Below are positions 8,636 through 17,454 of a stretch of DNA of 47,658 nucleotides, one piece after another; within the stretch, counting starts at the first letter, position 1, and each line of letters opens with the position of its first letter. Both the position numbers and the translations under genes were made by a program. Below the pieces are notes generated by a model. That model had not been told where the DNA came from and ran no database searches. It worked only from the letters and a program-made list of their open reading frames with translations. The DNA lies in contig CAJXVM010000014.1 of the NCBI GenBank assembly GCA_913061095.1, positions 80,072-127,729 on the forward strand. Reading direction: 5' to 3'. This stretch comes from an uncultured Ignavibacteria bacterium. GTDB taxonomy: Bacteria; Bacteroidota; Ignavibacteria; SZUA-365.

Positions 8636-10054
8636 TCAGGGTTCCTGCTGCAATATCCGCTGCTGCATGAGCAGTTCTTCCGCCTTTTGGGCGCGAAGCA
8701 CGGCGTCGGCATTTTCTGTCTGTCCGAGTTCCCGGTAGGCGAAAACGAGCAGCGAGGTCAGCGTGTCGCGAATGCCGTCGCGCGCCCGTATATCCTGCAC
8801 CTGCAGCCAGGCATGCTGCTCGTTGAGCCGGCGCAAACGGTAGACGATCTTGCCGGGATGCGTGGAGTCTTTCATCGCCCGCGTGTAGACGCGCCGCAGA
8901 TAGGAGGCCACATCCGGGGCTCCGTTGCTTTCCCCGACGCGGCTCTCGACGCGCGCCAGGGTGTTGTGTATCGTGGCGGAATCGGCAACCATCTGCTTGA
9001 GCCGGATGTTGTTGCCGGGCAGCATGCGCAGCCGTACCGCGTCGGGACGATGGTCCGGGAATCCGCGCTGCTTGAGGCTGAAAACGAGACCCAGACAGAA
9101 ATCCCTGCTGAGATTCGTCGTCAGGAAATTCAGCGCGGCGGTGATGATCATGTCGCCGGTGGCACCGGTGAGCAGCGGAAACTTCTCGATCAGGTTCTGC
9201 CGCATGAACACCGCCTGATTGTGTGCGCGCTGAATATCGCCGCCCGGCAGGGTGCGCCGTGTGCGCAGGAACTGCAGTGTTTTCACCGGATCGCGGTAGC
9301 CGAGAATTTCCATGATTCCCATCGCCTGGCTGAAGCCGACTTCCACGTAATAGTTGACCGGACCGCGCTTGGCAACCTCCGCCACCTTATGCATGAGCCA
9401 GCGGTTGTCGGTCGTCTTCGCGTTTGCAATGATGTTGAATGTCGTGGTGTCGGGATAGCCGAGATCGACATAGGTGTCGCGGGGGATGGACATGATTTCG
9501 ACGACGGCGGAATCCGGATTGACCGTGACGAGATGCAGCGCATCGGCGCGGGCATCCCGGGCGGAAAGCCGGGAATCGATACCGATGATTATGACGTTGA
9601 TCAATCGTCCGCCGATCGGCGGCGTGCGGGAAATGTTGCGAAGCTGCTCATGCAGCACCGAGTCTTCAATCAGGGGGCGCATGGGGAGAAGCGACCGGCG
9701 CTCGGCGCTCAGCTTCTCGATATCCGAGCGAATCGTGTCTACGGTGTCGCGCTCCACGGCGGCATCACGCACGCGCTCGGCGGCCCGCTCGAGCCGTTCC
9801 TCCTCGATCCACAGGTATACCGCGTCGCTTGCCGTTTTCACGCCACGCAGGGCGGTATGCACCGCGTCTGGCGGACCGGGCAGACCGGGCACCATCGATG
9901 CGGCCATCCACCAGAACAGCACGACGACCACCGTCCAGAACAACACGCGGAAAAGCCGAAGGAGACAACTTCGCTTCCGGGGTTCTTCCATGCGGTCCGC
10001 ATTGCCGGGCTGTGTGCCGTCCTGCTTGGGAGGCGTGGCGGAATCACTTGACAT
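8636..10054 (-). CDS. LytR-CpsA-Psr (LCP) family membrane protein
   Basis: A 472-residue membrane-anchored protein. A short basic cytoplasmic N-terminus (about 1-35) precedes one transmembrane helix (VLFWTVVVVLFWWMAAS, about 38-58). Then comes a helical stretch of about 80 residues and an LCP domain (about 150-310) with INVIIIGIDSRLS, LHLVTVNPDSAVVEIMSIPRDTYVDL and the later FLRTRRTLPGGDIQRAHNQ, matching the polyprenyl-phosphate-binding arginines of the family. LCP proteins attach polyprenyl-linked glycopolymers to the cell wall in Gram-positives; in a diderm the acceptor is unclear. The C-terminus (about 350-472) is helical and TPR-like. Its ATG overlaps the end of the MetH gene by 11 bases, implying coupled translation although no functional link is known. 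Confidence 0.85.
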   Translation of the reverse strand: MSSDSATPPKQDGTQPGNADRMEEPRKRSCLLRLFRVLFWTVVVVLFWWMAASMVPGLPGPPDAVHTALRGVKTASDAVYLWIEEERLERAAERVRDAAVERDTVDTIRSDIEKLSAERRSLLPMRPLIEDSVLHEQLRNISRTPPIGGRLINVIIIGIDSRLSARDARADALHLVTVNPDSAVVEIMSIPRDTYVDLGYPDTTTFNIIANAKTTDNRWLMHKVAEVAKRGPVNYYVEVGFSQAMGIMEILGYRDPVKTLQFLRTRRTLPGGDIQRAHNQAVFMRQNLIEKFPLLTGATGDMIITAALNFLTTNLSRDFCLGLVFSLKQRGFPDHRPDAVRLRMLPGNNIRLKQMVADSATIHNTLARVESRVGESNGAPDVASYLRRVYTRAMKDSTHPGKIVYRLRRLNEQHAWLQVQDIRARDGIRDTLTSLLVFAYRELGQTENADAVLRAQKAEELLMQQRILQQEP

Positions 10055-11903
10055 TGAAGTATTTTGCTTCCGGGTGATGAACGATGATTGCGCTGGTGCT
10101 CTGTTCCGGCACCAGCTGATATTCTTCCGTCAGACTGATGCCTACGCGTTCGGGACGCAGCAGTTCGAAGAGCTGCACCTGGTCTTCAAGGTTCGGACAT
10201 GCCGGGTACCCGAAGGAATAGCGCGATCCCTGGTATCCCTGCGAGAACAGGCGGCGGATGTCTTCGGCGTCGCTGCCGGCGATGCCGAGTTCCATACGGA
10301 TCGACCGATGCCAGTATTCGGCAAGCGCCTCGGCACACTCGACGGTGAGGCCATGTGCGTACAGATAATCCTGATACCGATCTTCGGCAAATAGCGCGGC
10401 GGTATATTCCGAGGCCGTGCTGCCCATGGTTACGACATGAAAGGCACAGACATCCGGGGCGCCTTCGCCCGCGGCGCGAAAATAATCCGCTATGCAAAGA
10501 TAACGGTCGCCGCTCTGTCGCGGAAATGCAAAGCGTTGCCACTCCTCGAGTTCGTCGATCGTGTATGAGCGCTTCGGCCATGGCTCGTGCAGAACCTCGT
10601 CGGACAGCTCGCGCGGCCGATAGACGACCAGGTCGTTTCCGTCGGAATGGCAGGGGAAGTAGCCGTAGACCAGGCCCGGATGGAGGATACGCTCGCGCTT
10701 CATGCGCAGTTTCAATTCCTCTAGCCGCGGACGGACGACGGTCTCGAGTTCCTGCTCGTATTCCTCGGCATCGCGTTTGCCTCGGCGAAACTGCCACTGT
10801 CCGCGGATCAGGGCAACCTCGTTGATGTACTCATACACTTTTTCGATGGCGACGTCGCGCACGATTTTCGAACCGAAAAACGGCGCTTCGGGCACCGGAA
10901 CGTCGCGTGACACTTCCGACCGCACCGTATAGACGGGTCGGCCGCTGCGGCTGGGAGCGACGTGGCGACTGCCCCCCGCCTGCCGTTCCTGCACGCTGCG
11001 CAGATGCATCGCCGTTTCCATTGCCGCACCGCCGGGAGCGGTATCCGCAGAGGACGGCTTCTCCCTGTCTTCAGCTGCGGCAATTTTGGCTTCCATGCCG
11101 GAGAGATCCTCGTCGGACGGCTGCTCCGCGCTCGTGCCGTGGTCGCGTCCGTCGGGGAAGTGCTTCCCCGCCGCGATTCCGTCCATGAAACGGAGTCCGT
11201 CAAAGGCATCCTTCGCATACTGCAGGGTGCCGCCATAGAGCGGACGAAGGTCGTTGTCCACGAAGCGCCGGTTGAGCGCGGCGCCTCCGAGAATGACCGG
11301 GATGCGAATCCCCCGTTCCCGCATGAGTTCGAGATTCTCTTTCATGATCAGCGTCGATTTCACGAGCAGGCCGCTCATGCCCAGCGCATCGGCGTGATGC
11401 TCGCGGATCGCCGCGAGCATGGTTTCCACCGGTACCTTGATGCCGAGGTTGATCACGCGATAGCCGTTGTTCGAGAGAATGATGTCGACCAGGTTTTTGC
11501 CGATGTCGTGTACGTCGCCTTTCACCGTCGCCAGCACAATCGTGCCCCGTGTGCTGCCGTCGATTTTTTCCATATACGGCTCGAGATGGGCGACAGCGGT
11601 CTTCATTGATTCGGCGGACTGCAGCACGAAGGGCAGCTGCATCTGTCCGGATCCGAACAGATCGCCGACCGTCTTCATGCCGTCGAGCAGGATGTGATTG
11701 ATGATGTGCAGCGCATCATGCGTCTTCAGCGCCTCGTCGAGATCGGCATCGAGTCCGATGCGGTCGCCGTCGACGATCCGCCGCTTCAGGCGCTCCTCGA
11801 TCGGTGCGTCATCGGCGAGCGCCCGGGCCTGCGGGGCGGCGGACGTTCCGCTGTAGTGCTCCATGAATGCTGTGAGCGGATCGTATACGCATCTGCTGGT
11901 CAT
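10044..11903 (-). CDS. Stand-alone C-terminal half of cobalamin-dependent methionine synthase (cap, B12 and activation domains)
   Basis: A 619-residue protein equal to the C-terminal half of MetH. It starts with VYDPLTAFMEHY, which in full-length MetH lies at the end of the folate-binding barrel. The methylcobalamin cap (about 25-115, FGSGQMQLPFVLQSAESMKT) and B12-binding Rossmann domain follow, with the lower axial ligand His132 in GDVHDIGKN. A variable linker (about 255-315) leads to the AdoMet-dependent reactivation domain, ending PEQSTSAIIVHHPEAKYF. The homocysteine and methyltetrahydrofolate domains are absent, and upstream is the divergent Rrf2 gene, so the other half must be encoded elsewhere or the protein serves another methyltransferase. 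The ATG is followed directly by family sequence and no frameshifted remnant lies upstream. Domain calls are strong; catalytic partnership is inferred. Confidence 0.88.
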   Translation of the reverse strand: MTSRCVYDPLTAFMEHYSGTSAAPQARALADDAPIEERLKRRIVDGDRIGLDADLDEALKTHDALHIINHILLDGMKTVGDLFGSGQMQLPFVLQSAESMKTAVAHLEPYMEKIDGSTRGTIVLATVKGDVHDIGKNLVDIILSNNGYRVINLGIKVPVETMLAAIREHHADALGMSGLLVKSTLIMKENLELMRERGIRIPVILGGAALNRRFVDNDLRPLYGGTLQYAKDAFDGLRFMDGIAAGKHFPDGRDHGTSAEQPSDEDLSGMEAKIAAAEDREKPSSADTAPGGAAMETAMHLRSVQERQAGGSRHVAPSRSGRPVYTVRSEVSRDVPVPEAPFFGSKIVRDVAIEKVYEYINEVALIRGQWQFRRGKRDAEEYEQELETVVRPRLEELKLRMKRERILHPGLVYGYFPCHSDGNDLVVYRPRELSDEVLHEPWPKRSYTIDELEEWQRFAFPRQSGDRYLCIADYFRAAGEGAPDVCAFHVVTMGSTASEYTAALFAEDRYQDYLYAHGLTVECAEALAEYWHRSIRMELGIAGSDAEDIRRLFSQGYQGSRYSFGYPACPNLEDQVQLFELLRPERVGISLTEEYQLVPEQSTSAIIVHHPEAKYFNVK

Positions 11904-12031
11904 TTTGTACCTGAAGATTTTTGCATCTGAAACTTTAATACTACGAGATGATTTTGTATTTTTTCATCGTTCTTCAGACGAAGGAGACAGCCCCTCGTTG
12001 CACTTTCCGGCAAATTTTTTTTGCGCGGCAC

Positions 12032-12060
12032 TTGACAAAGCCGGGAAAAGCGCTTACTTT
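12032..12060 (+). promoter_or_regulatory. Putative sigma-70-type promoter of the Rrf2 regulator gene
   Basis: TTGACA (12032-12037), a 17-base spacer and TACTTT (12055-12060) lie 61 bases before the GTG start. The inverted repeat at 12044-12063 covers the spacer and -10, which suits repression. It lies in the divergent gap with the MetH-half gene. Confidence 0.55.
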
Positions 12061-12063
12061 TCC
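12044..12063. promoter_or_regulatory. Inverted repeat over the rrf2 promoter, possible autoregulatory operator
   Basis: GGAAAAG, six bases, CTTTTCC: perfect 7-bp arms centred on the -10 region of the putative promoter. Rrf2 dimers bind dyad sites of about this size, and many repress their own gene. The link to this protein is inferred from position only. Confidence 0.45.
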
Positions 12064-12120
12064 TACAAAAAGGTAATCATATCTTAATTTATTTATAACC
12101 ACAGCCAGGAGCGGTTTGAC

Positions 12121-12675
12121 GTGTTATACTCAAAGACAGCCCAGTATTCCATCCAGTCCATGCTGTTCATCGCAGCGAACAATTCCGACCAGAATATTCT
12201 CGTCCGCGATGTCGCCAAGGAACTGGGTCTTCCTTCCTCCTTTCTGAGCAAGATTCTGCAGACGCTCAGCCGGTACGGTTTTCTCAACTCGGTCAAGGGC
12301 CCGAAGGGTGGCTTTTCACTTTCCGAGAAGGGCGCCGGATCCACCATCGCCGAACTCGTCGCTGTCGTTGACGGTCCGATGAACTTCGACATGTGTCTTG
12401 CGGGCTTCAGCCCCTGCAACGAGGAGAACGCCTGTCCGTTCCATCAGGAGTGGAAACGCATTCGCGAGGAAATCCGCGAAGTGGTCAACAGCAAGAGCAT
12501 TTATGAGCTGGCTCAGGAAATGCCCATTCGTTATCGGACGCTCCTGGCAGGTGACGCCCCGCAGTCTTCGGCGAAGAAAGCCGTGAAAAAGGCCGCCACC
12601 AAGAAAACGGCGAAAAAGAAGCCCGCCAGAAAAGCCGCAGCAAAGAAAGCCGCTGCAAAGAAGAAAAAGAAATAA
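12121..12675 (+). CDS. Rrf2-family Fe-S-type regulator with histone-H1-like Lys/Ala tail
   Basis: A 184-residue transcriptional regulator. Residues 1-135 form an Rrf2 winged-helix protein: LYSKTAQYSIQSMLFIA at the start, recognition helix PSSFLSKILQTLSRYGFL and the wing VKGPKGGFSLS. Cys92, Cys99 and Cys105 lie where IscR has its three [2Fe-2S] ligands (92, 98, 104), so a redox-sensing cluster is likely. Residues 149-184 are almost only Lys, Ala, Thr and Pro (AKKAVKKAATKKTAKKK and so on), like a histone H1 tail; this is not part of the Rrf2 fold and should bind DNA nonspecifically. The GTG start has AGGAG at 12107-12111 and the first residues match other Rrf2 proteins. It is a single-gene unit with promoter, inverted repeat and terminator. 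Target genes are not shown; the divergent MetH-half gene is one candidate. Confidence 0.9.
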   Translation: MLYSKTAQYSIQSMLFIAANNSDQNILVRDVAKELGLPSSFLSKILQTLSRYGFLNSVKGPKGGFSLSEKGAGSTIAELVAVVDGPMNFDMCLAGFSPCNEENACPFHQEWKRIREEIREVVNSKSIYELAQEMPIRYRTLLAGDAPQSSAKKAVKKAATKKTAKKKPARKAAAKKAAAKKKKK

Positions 12676-12701
12676 CGCTTCGCGTTCTCACGCAGCAGAT
12701 G

Positions 12702-12736
12702 AAATCCGGGACGGTTCGCCGCTCCCGGATTTTTTT
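12702..12736 (+). terminator. Intrinsic terminator of the Rrf2 gene
   Basis: Perfect 10-bp stem (12702-12711 AAATCCGGGA with 12723-12732 TCCCGGATTT), an inner CGG/CCG extension closing a TTCG loop, and a run of seven T. It lies 27 bases after the stop codon. Confidence 0.92.
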
Positions 12737-12855
12737 CTTCCCGAATGCGAAGATCAATCCGGCAAAGAGTGCGGGATCAGGGAAGCGCTTTCTATTGATT
12801 CTGCCAATGTGGCGATCTATTTTACTAATCTATAAATAATTCGTTCAGTTTTCAC

Positions 12856-12868
12856 TGTCAAATTGACA
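12856..12868. promoter_or_regulatory. Palindrome just upstream of miaB
   Basis: TGTCAAATTGACA is a perfect dyad around one central base, ending 8 bases before the miaB ATG. No ribosome binding site is evident between them. It may be an operator, or a chance palindrome in AT-rich promoter sequence. Confidence 0.3.
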
Positions 12869-12876
12869 TACATCGC

Positions 12877-14202
12877 ATGCATCGTTCGATTTACATAGAG
12901 ACCTACGGCTGCCAGATGAACTTCGCTGATACGGAGATCGTCAATGGCATCCTTCGCGAGCAGGGGTATGAAATCGCCTCGGACGTCGAGAAGGCGGACG
13001 CGGTATTCCTCAACACCTGCGCGATTCGTGACAACGCCGAGCAGCGCATATACGGCCGGCTTTCCAACCTCGAGCATCTCAAGAAGCGCAACCCGCATCT
13101 GGTGTTCGGGATCCTGGGCTGCATGGCCGAGCGCCTCCGTTCCGATCTTCTCGAAAAAAACAGCGCGGTCGATATCGTGTGCGGTCCCGACGAGTATCGC
13201 CGCCTTCCCGCGCTCATCGACGACGCGTTCGCCGGCGAAAAGGGCATCCGCACGCAGCTGTCGCGCGTGGAGACCTATGATGACATCGTTCCGCTTCGCA
13301 CCGACGGCATCAGTGCCTGGGTGGCGGTGATGCGCGGCTGCGACAAGTTCTGCACGTTCTGCGTCGTTCCGTTTACCCGCGGACGCGAGCGCAGCCGTCC
13401 GCGCGCCGGCGTCCTGCGCGAGGTCGAGCAGCTCCTCGAGGGCGGCTTCCGCGAGGTGACGCTGCTCGGGCAGAACGTCAATTCCTACCGTGACGAGGAA
13501 CACGATTTCGCGGACCTGCTCGTGGCGGTGGCGGCGCTCGATCCGACACTGCGGGTGCGCTTCACGACGTCGCACCCCCAGGACATGTCTGACAGGCTGA
13601 TCTCAGCGATCGCCGAGCACGGGAATATCTGCAGCTACATTCATCTTCCCTTCCAGTCCGGCTCGAACCGCATCCTCGAGCTGATGAACCGGACCTACAC
13701 CCGTGAGCACTATCTCGAACTCGTGCGGAAGATCCGCGCCGCCATTCCGGGCGTCGCACTGTCGACCGACGTGATCGCCGGCTTCCCGACCGAAACGGAG
13801 GAAGACCACCGGGCCACGCTCTCACTCATGGAGGAGGTTCGCTATGACGGCGCCTTCATGTTCAAATATTCGCCGCGCGAGCGCACACGCGCCTGGAAAA
13901 TGGGTGACGACGTTCCGGAGGAGGTCAAGGGCCGGCGTCTCGAGGAAATCATCGACCTGCAGCGGCGCATTTCGTACGACGTGAACGCGCAGGTTATCGG
14001 AACGCGGCAGAGCATCCTGCTGGAGGGACCGAGCAAGCGTTCGGAGGAGGAGTGGATGGGAAGAACCGACACGAACAAGACTGTCATCGTGCCGCGCGGC
14101 GATTTCGCCGTGGGCGACACGATCGACGTTGAGATCACCAGTGCGACGTCGGCCACGCTGTTCGGCCGTCTCGCCGGCGCGCGTGCGATGGAAGCCGCCT
14201 GA
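12877..14202 (+). CDS. miaB: tRNA-2-methylthio-N6-dimethylallyladenosine synthase MiaB
   Basis: Radical SAM methylthiotransferase that adds the 2-methylthio group to i6A37 of tRNAs. The 441 residues match the family. The N-terminal domain (YIETYGCQMNFADTE, LNTCAIRDNAEQ, GILGCMAERL) carries the three cysteines of the auxiliary cluster. The radical SAM core has CDKFCTFC with Cys155, Cys159 and Cys162, and the C-terminal TRAM domain spans about 375-435. It begins a plus-strand run continuing with the SPOR, metallo-beta-lactamase, sigma-54 activator, lptE and GT2 genes. The ATG at 12877 has no visible ribosome binding site; an AT-rich stretch at about 12816-12841 may hold the promoter. Confidence 0.97.
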   Translation: MHRSIYIETYGCQMNFADTEIVNGILREQGYEIASDVEKADAVFLNTCAIRDNAEQRIYGRLSNLEHLKKRNPHLVFGILGCMAERLRSDLLEKNSAVDIVCGPDEYRRLPALIDDAFAGEKGIRTQLSRVETYDDIVPLRTDGISAWVAVMRGCDKFCTFCVVPFTRGRERSRPRAGVLREVEQLLEGGFREVTLLGQNVNSYRDEEHDFADLLVAVAALDPTLRVRFTTSHPQDMSDRLISAIAEHGNICSYIHLPFQSGSNRILELMNRTYTREHYLELVRKIRAAIPGVALSTDVIAGFPTETEEDHRATLSLMEEVRYDGAFMFKYSPRERTRAWKMGDDVPEEVKGRRLEEIIDLQRRISYDVNAQVIGTRQSILLEGPSKRSEEEWMGRTDTNKTVIVPRGDFAVGDTIDVEITSATSATLFGRLAGARAMEAA

Positions 14203-14218
14203 ACCGGAGTCAGAGTCC

Positions 14219-14941
14219 ATGATCTGGATACTGCGATCGAGCATTCTCCTTTTCCTCGTTCTGTTCATCCTCCCGGCACAAGCGCAGAATCGCCGGGACC
14301 TGAATGCGCTTCTCGCGCAGGCAAAGGCCGGCGCGCGCGAGGAGGTCCGGAAGCTGCTGCCGTCTTTGAAGGAATCACATCCCGACAAGGCGGGGGTGCT
14401 TTTTCTCGAAGCTATCTGCGAGGAGGATGCGGAGAAGGCAGTGGAGCTTTACCAGCGGATCGTGAACGAATATCCGCGCAGTTCGTGGGCCGACGACGCA
14501 CTCAACCGTCTCGCGCAGTACAGCTATGCGGTCGGGGCCTACAAGACCGCGCGCGCATATACCGAACAGCTGGCGCGCGAATACCCGCAGTCGCCCTATG
14601 TGCCCGAAGAGCAGCGCGGCAGCGGCCGGAATGGCGGCAGCCCGGGCAGCAGTGCCCGCAGCGGCGATACTGGCGGCAGTGACGCGCGGGGCAGCGGGAA
14701 TGGAGACGCGCGAAGCTATGCCGTTCAGGTCGGCGCGTTTTCGAAACAGGCCGACGCACAGAAGCAGGTAGTGAAGCTGAAGGAAAAGGGATACACGGCT
14801 TACCTGCGGGAAAAGACGGTCAACGGCCGGACCGTTCACGCGGTGTGGCTCGGGATATTCACCGATTTCAATCAGGCCCGGGCATTTGCGGGCAAACTCA
14901 AGGAGCAGCAGGGACTCGACGCACTCGTGGTGCGCCGCTAG
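14219..14941 (+). CDS. Secreted TPR-like protein with C-terminal SPOR domain
   Basis: A 240-residue exported protein. A signal peptide (MIWILRSSILLFLVLFILPAQ, cleavage near AQAQ) is followed by a helical TPR-like region (about 25-125) in the style of YbgF/BamD repeats. A Gly/Ser/Arg-rich low-complexity linker (about 128-163) then leads to a SPOR domain (about 164-240: YAVQVGAFSKQADAQKQVVKLKEKG cut here to its ends YAVQVGAF and KLKEKG, then GIFTDFNQARAFAGKL). SPOR domains bind denuded glycan strands of septal peptidoglycan, so a periplasmic role at the division site is likely. I use the ATG at 14219 because an upstream frame extension has no family sequence and overlaps miaB. It ends 13 bases before the next gene. 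Confidence 0.85.
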   Translation: MIWILRSSILLFLVLFILPAQAQNRRDLNALLAQAKAGAREEVRKLLPSLKESHPDKAGVLFLEAICEEDAEKAVELYQRIVNEYPRSSWADDALNRLAQYSYAVGAYKTARAYTEQLAREYPQSPYVPEEQRGSGRNGGSPGSSARSGDTGGSDARGSGNGDARSYAVQVGAFSKQADAQKQVVKLKEKGYTAYLREKTVNGRTVHAVWLGIFTDFNQARAFAGKLKEQQGLDALVVRR

Positions 14942-14954
14942 TCCCGGCAGACGC

Positions 14955-15727
14955 ATGCAATTCATCCTGACTGGTACCGCATCCGGAATTCCCGTGGCGC
15001 ATCGCCGGCACGCATCGGTGCTGCTGCGCCACGGGCAGCGCATGGTGCTTCTCGATGCAGGCGAGGGTGTTTCCGCCTCGCTGCTCTCGCAGGATATCGA
15101 TCCCGTGCTCCTCGACGCCGTTCTCATTTCCCACACGCATGCCGATCACGTCGCCGGTCTTCCCCTGCTGCTGCAGGGGATGCATCTCGCGGAACGTGAG
15201 GCGCCGCTGGACATCCGGGTGCCGCCGGGACGCGAGCAATGGTTCCGCGACTGGTTTGCCGGACTCTACATCTTCGAGGAAAAATGGTCTTTCCCCGTGG
15301 TCCTGCGTCCGCTTGACGAGGAGATCCGGGTCGGAGAGGAACTGCGCATCCGTCCGTTCCCGAACCGCCATCTCGACCGGGTGCGCGAGCTCGCCGGGCG
15401 TCATGGCATACCGGCGGATTCATTTTCCTTTTTCATCAGCGGTCCGGATGGTGGTGCTGTGGTCTCGTCTGACATTGCCTCGATTGACGATATCGCCGAG
15501 GCCGCCGCGACCGCGGATCTGCTCATCATCGACAGTACGCATGTCGCTGTCGGGGAGCTGGAAGCGTACATGACCGCGCATCCGGAGCTGACCGTCGTCT
15601 GCACGCATGTGCCGCCGGAGCTCGAGCCGGAAGCGGGGCGGCACCGTCCGGATGATGCCTCCGGCGCTTCGCATCCACTGCTTTTCGCGCATGACGGCAT
15701 GCGTATCGATCTGGAGAACCATCAGTA

Positions 15728-15728
<1 letters not shown>
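14955..15728 (+). CDS. Metallo-beta-lactamase-fold hydrolase, RNase Z-like
   Basis: A 257-residue metal-dependent hydrolase of the MBL superfamily. [14 protein letters not shown] opens the fold as in RNase Z-like proteins, and [13 protein letters not shown] supplies the HxHxDH zinc ligands. Later family strands are visible in VVSSDIAS (Asp ligand), IIDSTHV and VVCTHVPPE (His). The resemblance to tRNase Z is general; the flexible exosite arm is not obvious, so the substrate could be RNA or a small phosphodiester. I start at the ATG at 14955 because an upstream in-frame start at 14886 would overlap the SPOR gene. Its TAA shares one base with the ATG of the sigma-54 activator, implying coupled translation. 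Confidence 0.82.
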
Positions 15729-16887
<1,159 letters not shown>

Positions 16888-16888
<1 letters not shown>

Positions 16889-17412
16889 TGGATCGCTTGC
16901 GTTCGTTTCAGATTTCCTTGTATCTTAGTCCTATTATTTTCAGTGTCGCCCTGCTTGGCGGATGCGCTTATTCCTTCACCGGTGCTTCCGTCCCAGCGCA
17001 CTGGAAAACGATTGCTGTCCCGCTTTTCGATGATGAAAGCGGCTTCGGTCAGCCGTCGCTTCGCGAGGATTTGACCAATGCGCTGATTCAGAAATTTCAG
17101 CAGGACAACACGTTGCAGCTCGCGGACAGAGAGTCGGCGAATGTGGAGTTGCGCGGCAGCATCACATCCGTGACTGCGGACCAGCCTATTGCCGTGGCAC
17201 AGGGTACGCAGGCATCCCGGCTGCAGCTGAGCCTCAAAGTTCGAGCCACTTTGATCGATCACGTAAAGAACAAGGAGGTCTGGAGCAAGAATTTCACTGC
17301 CACCGGAGACTATCCGGCATCGGGCGGGCAGGCCGGGCGGGAAAGCGGGCTTCAGCAGGCGATTGAAAACATTGGCGACGATCTCTTGCTGGAAACCGTC
17401 TCTGCTTGGTAA
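16888..17412 (+). CDS. lptE: LptE-family outer-membrane lipoprotein (LPS assembly)
   Basis: A 174-residue lipoprotein of the LptE type, which plugs the LptD barrel and helps place lipopolysaccharide in the outer membrane. A hydrophobic leader ends in the lipobox LLGGC with Cys26 as the lipidated residue; YSFTGASVP and KTIAVPLFDDES follow, typical of LptE in Bacteroidota. The C-terminal part holds KVRATLIDHVKNKEVWSK. It confirms an LPS-type outer membrane. The start shares one base with the stop of the sigma-54 activator. LptD is not in the window. The family is diverged in sequence, so the call rests on pattern and synteny. Confidence 0.85.
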
Positions 17413-17427
17413 ATTTGTCTTTCGTTT

Positions 17428-17449
17428 TCACACGTGTGAGGTGACACCT
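17428..17449. promoter_or_regulatory. Two adjoining palindromes upstream of the glycosyltransferase gene
   Basis: TCACACGTGTGA (17428-17439) is a perfect 12-bp palindrome; it runs into AGGTGACACCT (17439-17449), palindromic around one base. Both lie in the 42-base gap between lptE and the GT2 start and could be an operator or a 5' leader structure. The GT2 ribosome binding site is not otherwise obvious. Confidence 0.4.
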
Positions 17450-17454
17450 ACATT

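Noticed and set aside
8687-10051. 454-codon open frame on plus opposite the LCP gene
   Set aside because: Antisense shadow caused by GC-rich third positions; the minus frame has a transmembrane helix and LCP motifs, the plus frame has none.
11904-12031. Possible SAM or cobalamin riboswitch before the MetH-half gene
   Set aside because: The minus-strand leader is short and AT-rich and shows neither the conserved B12-box nor the SAM-I core elements.
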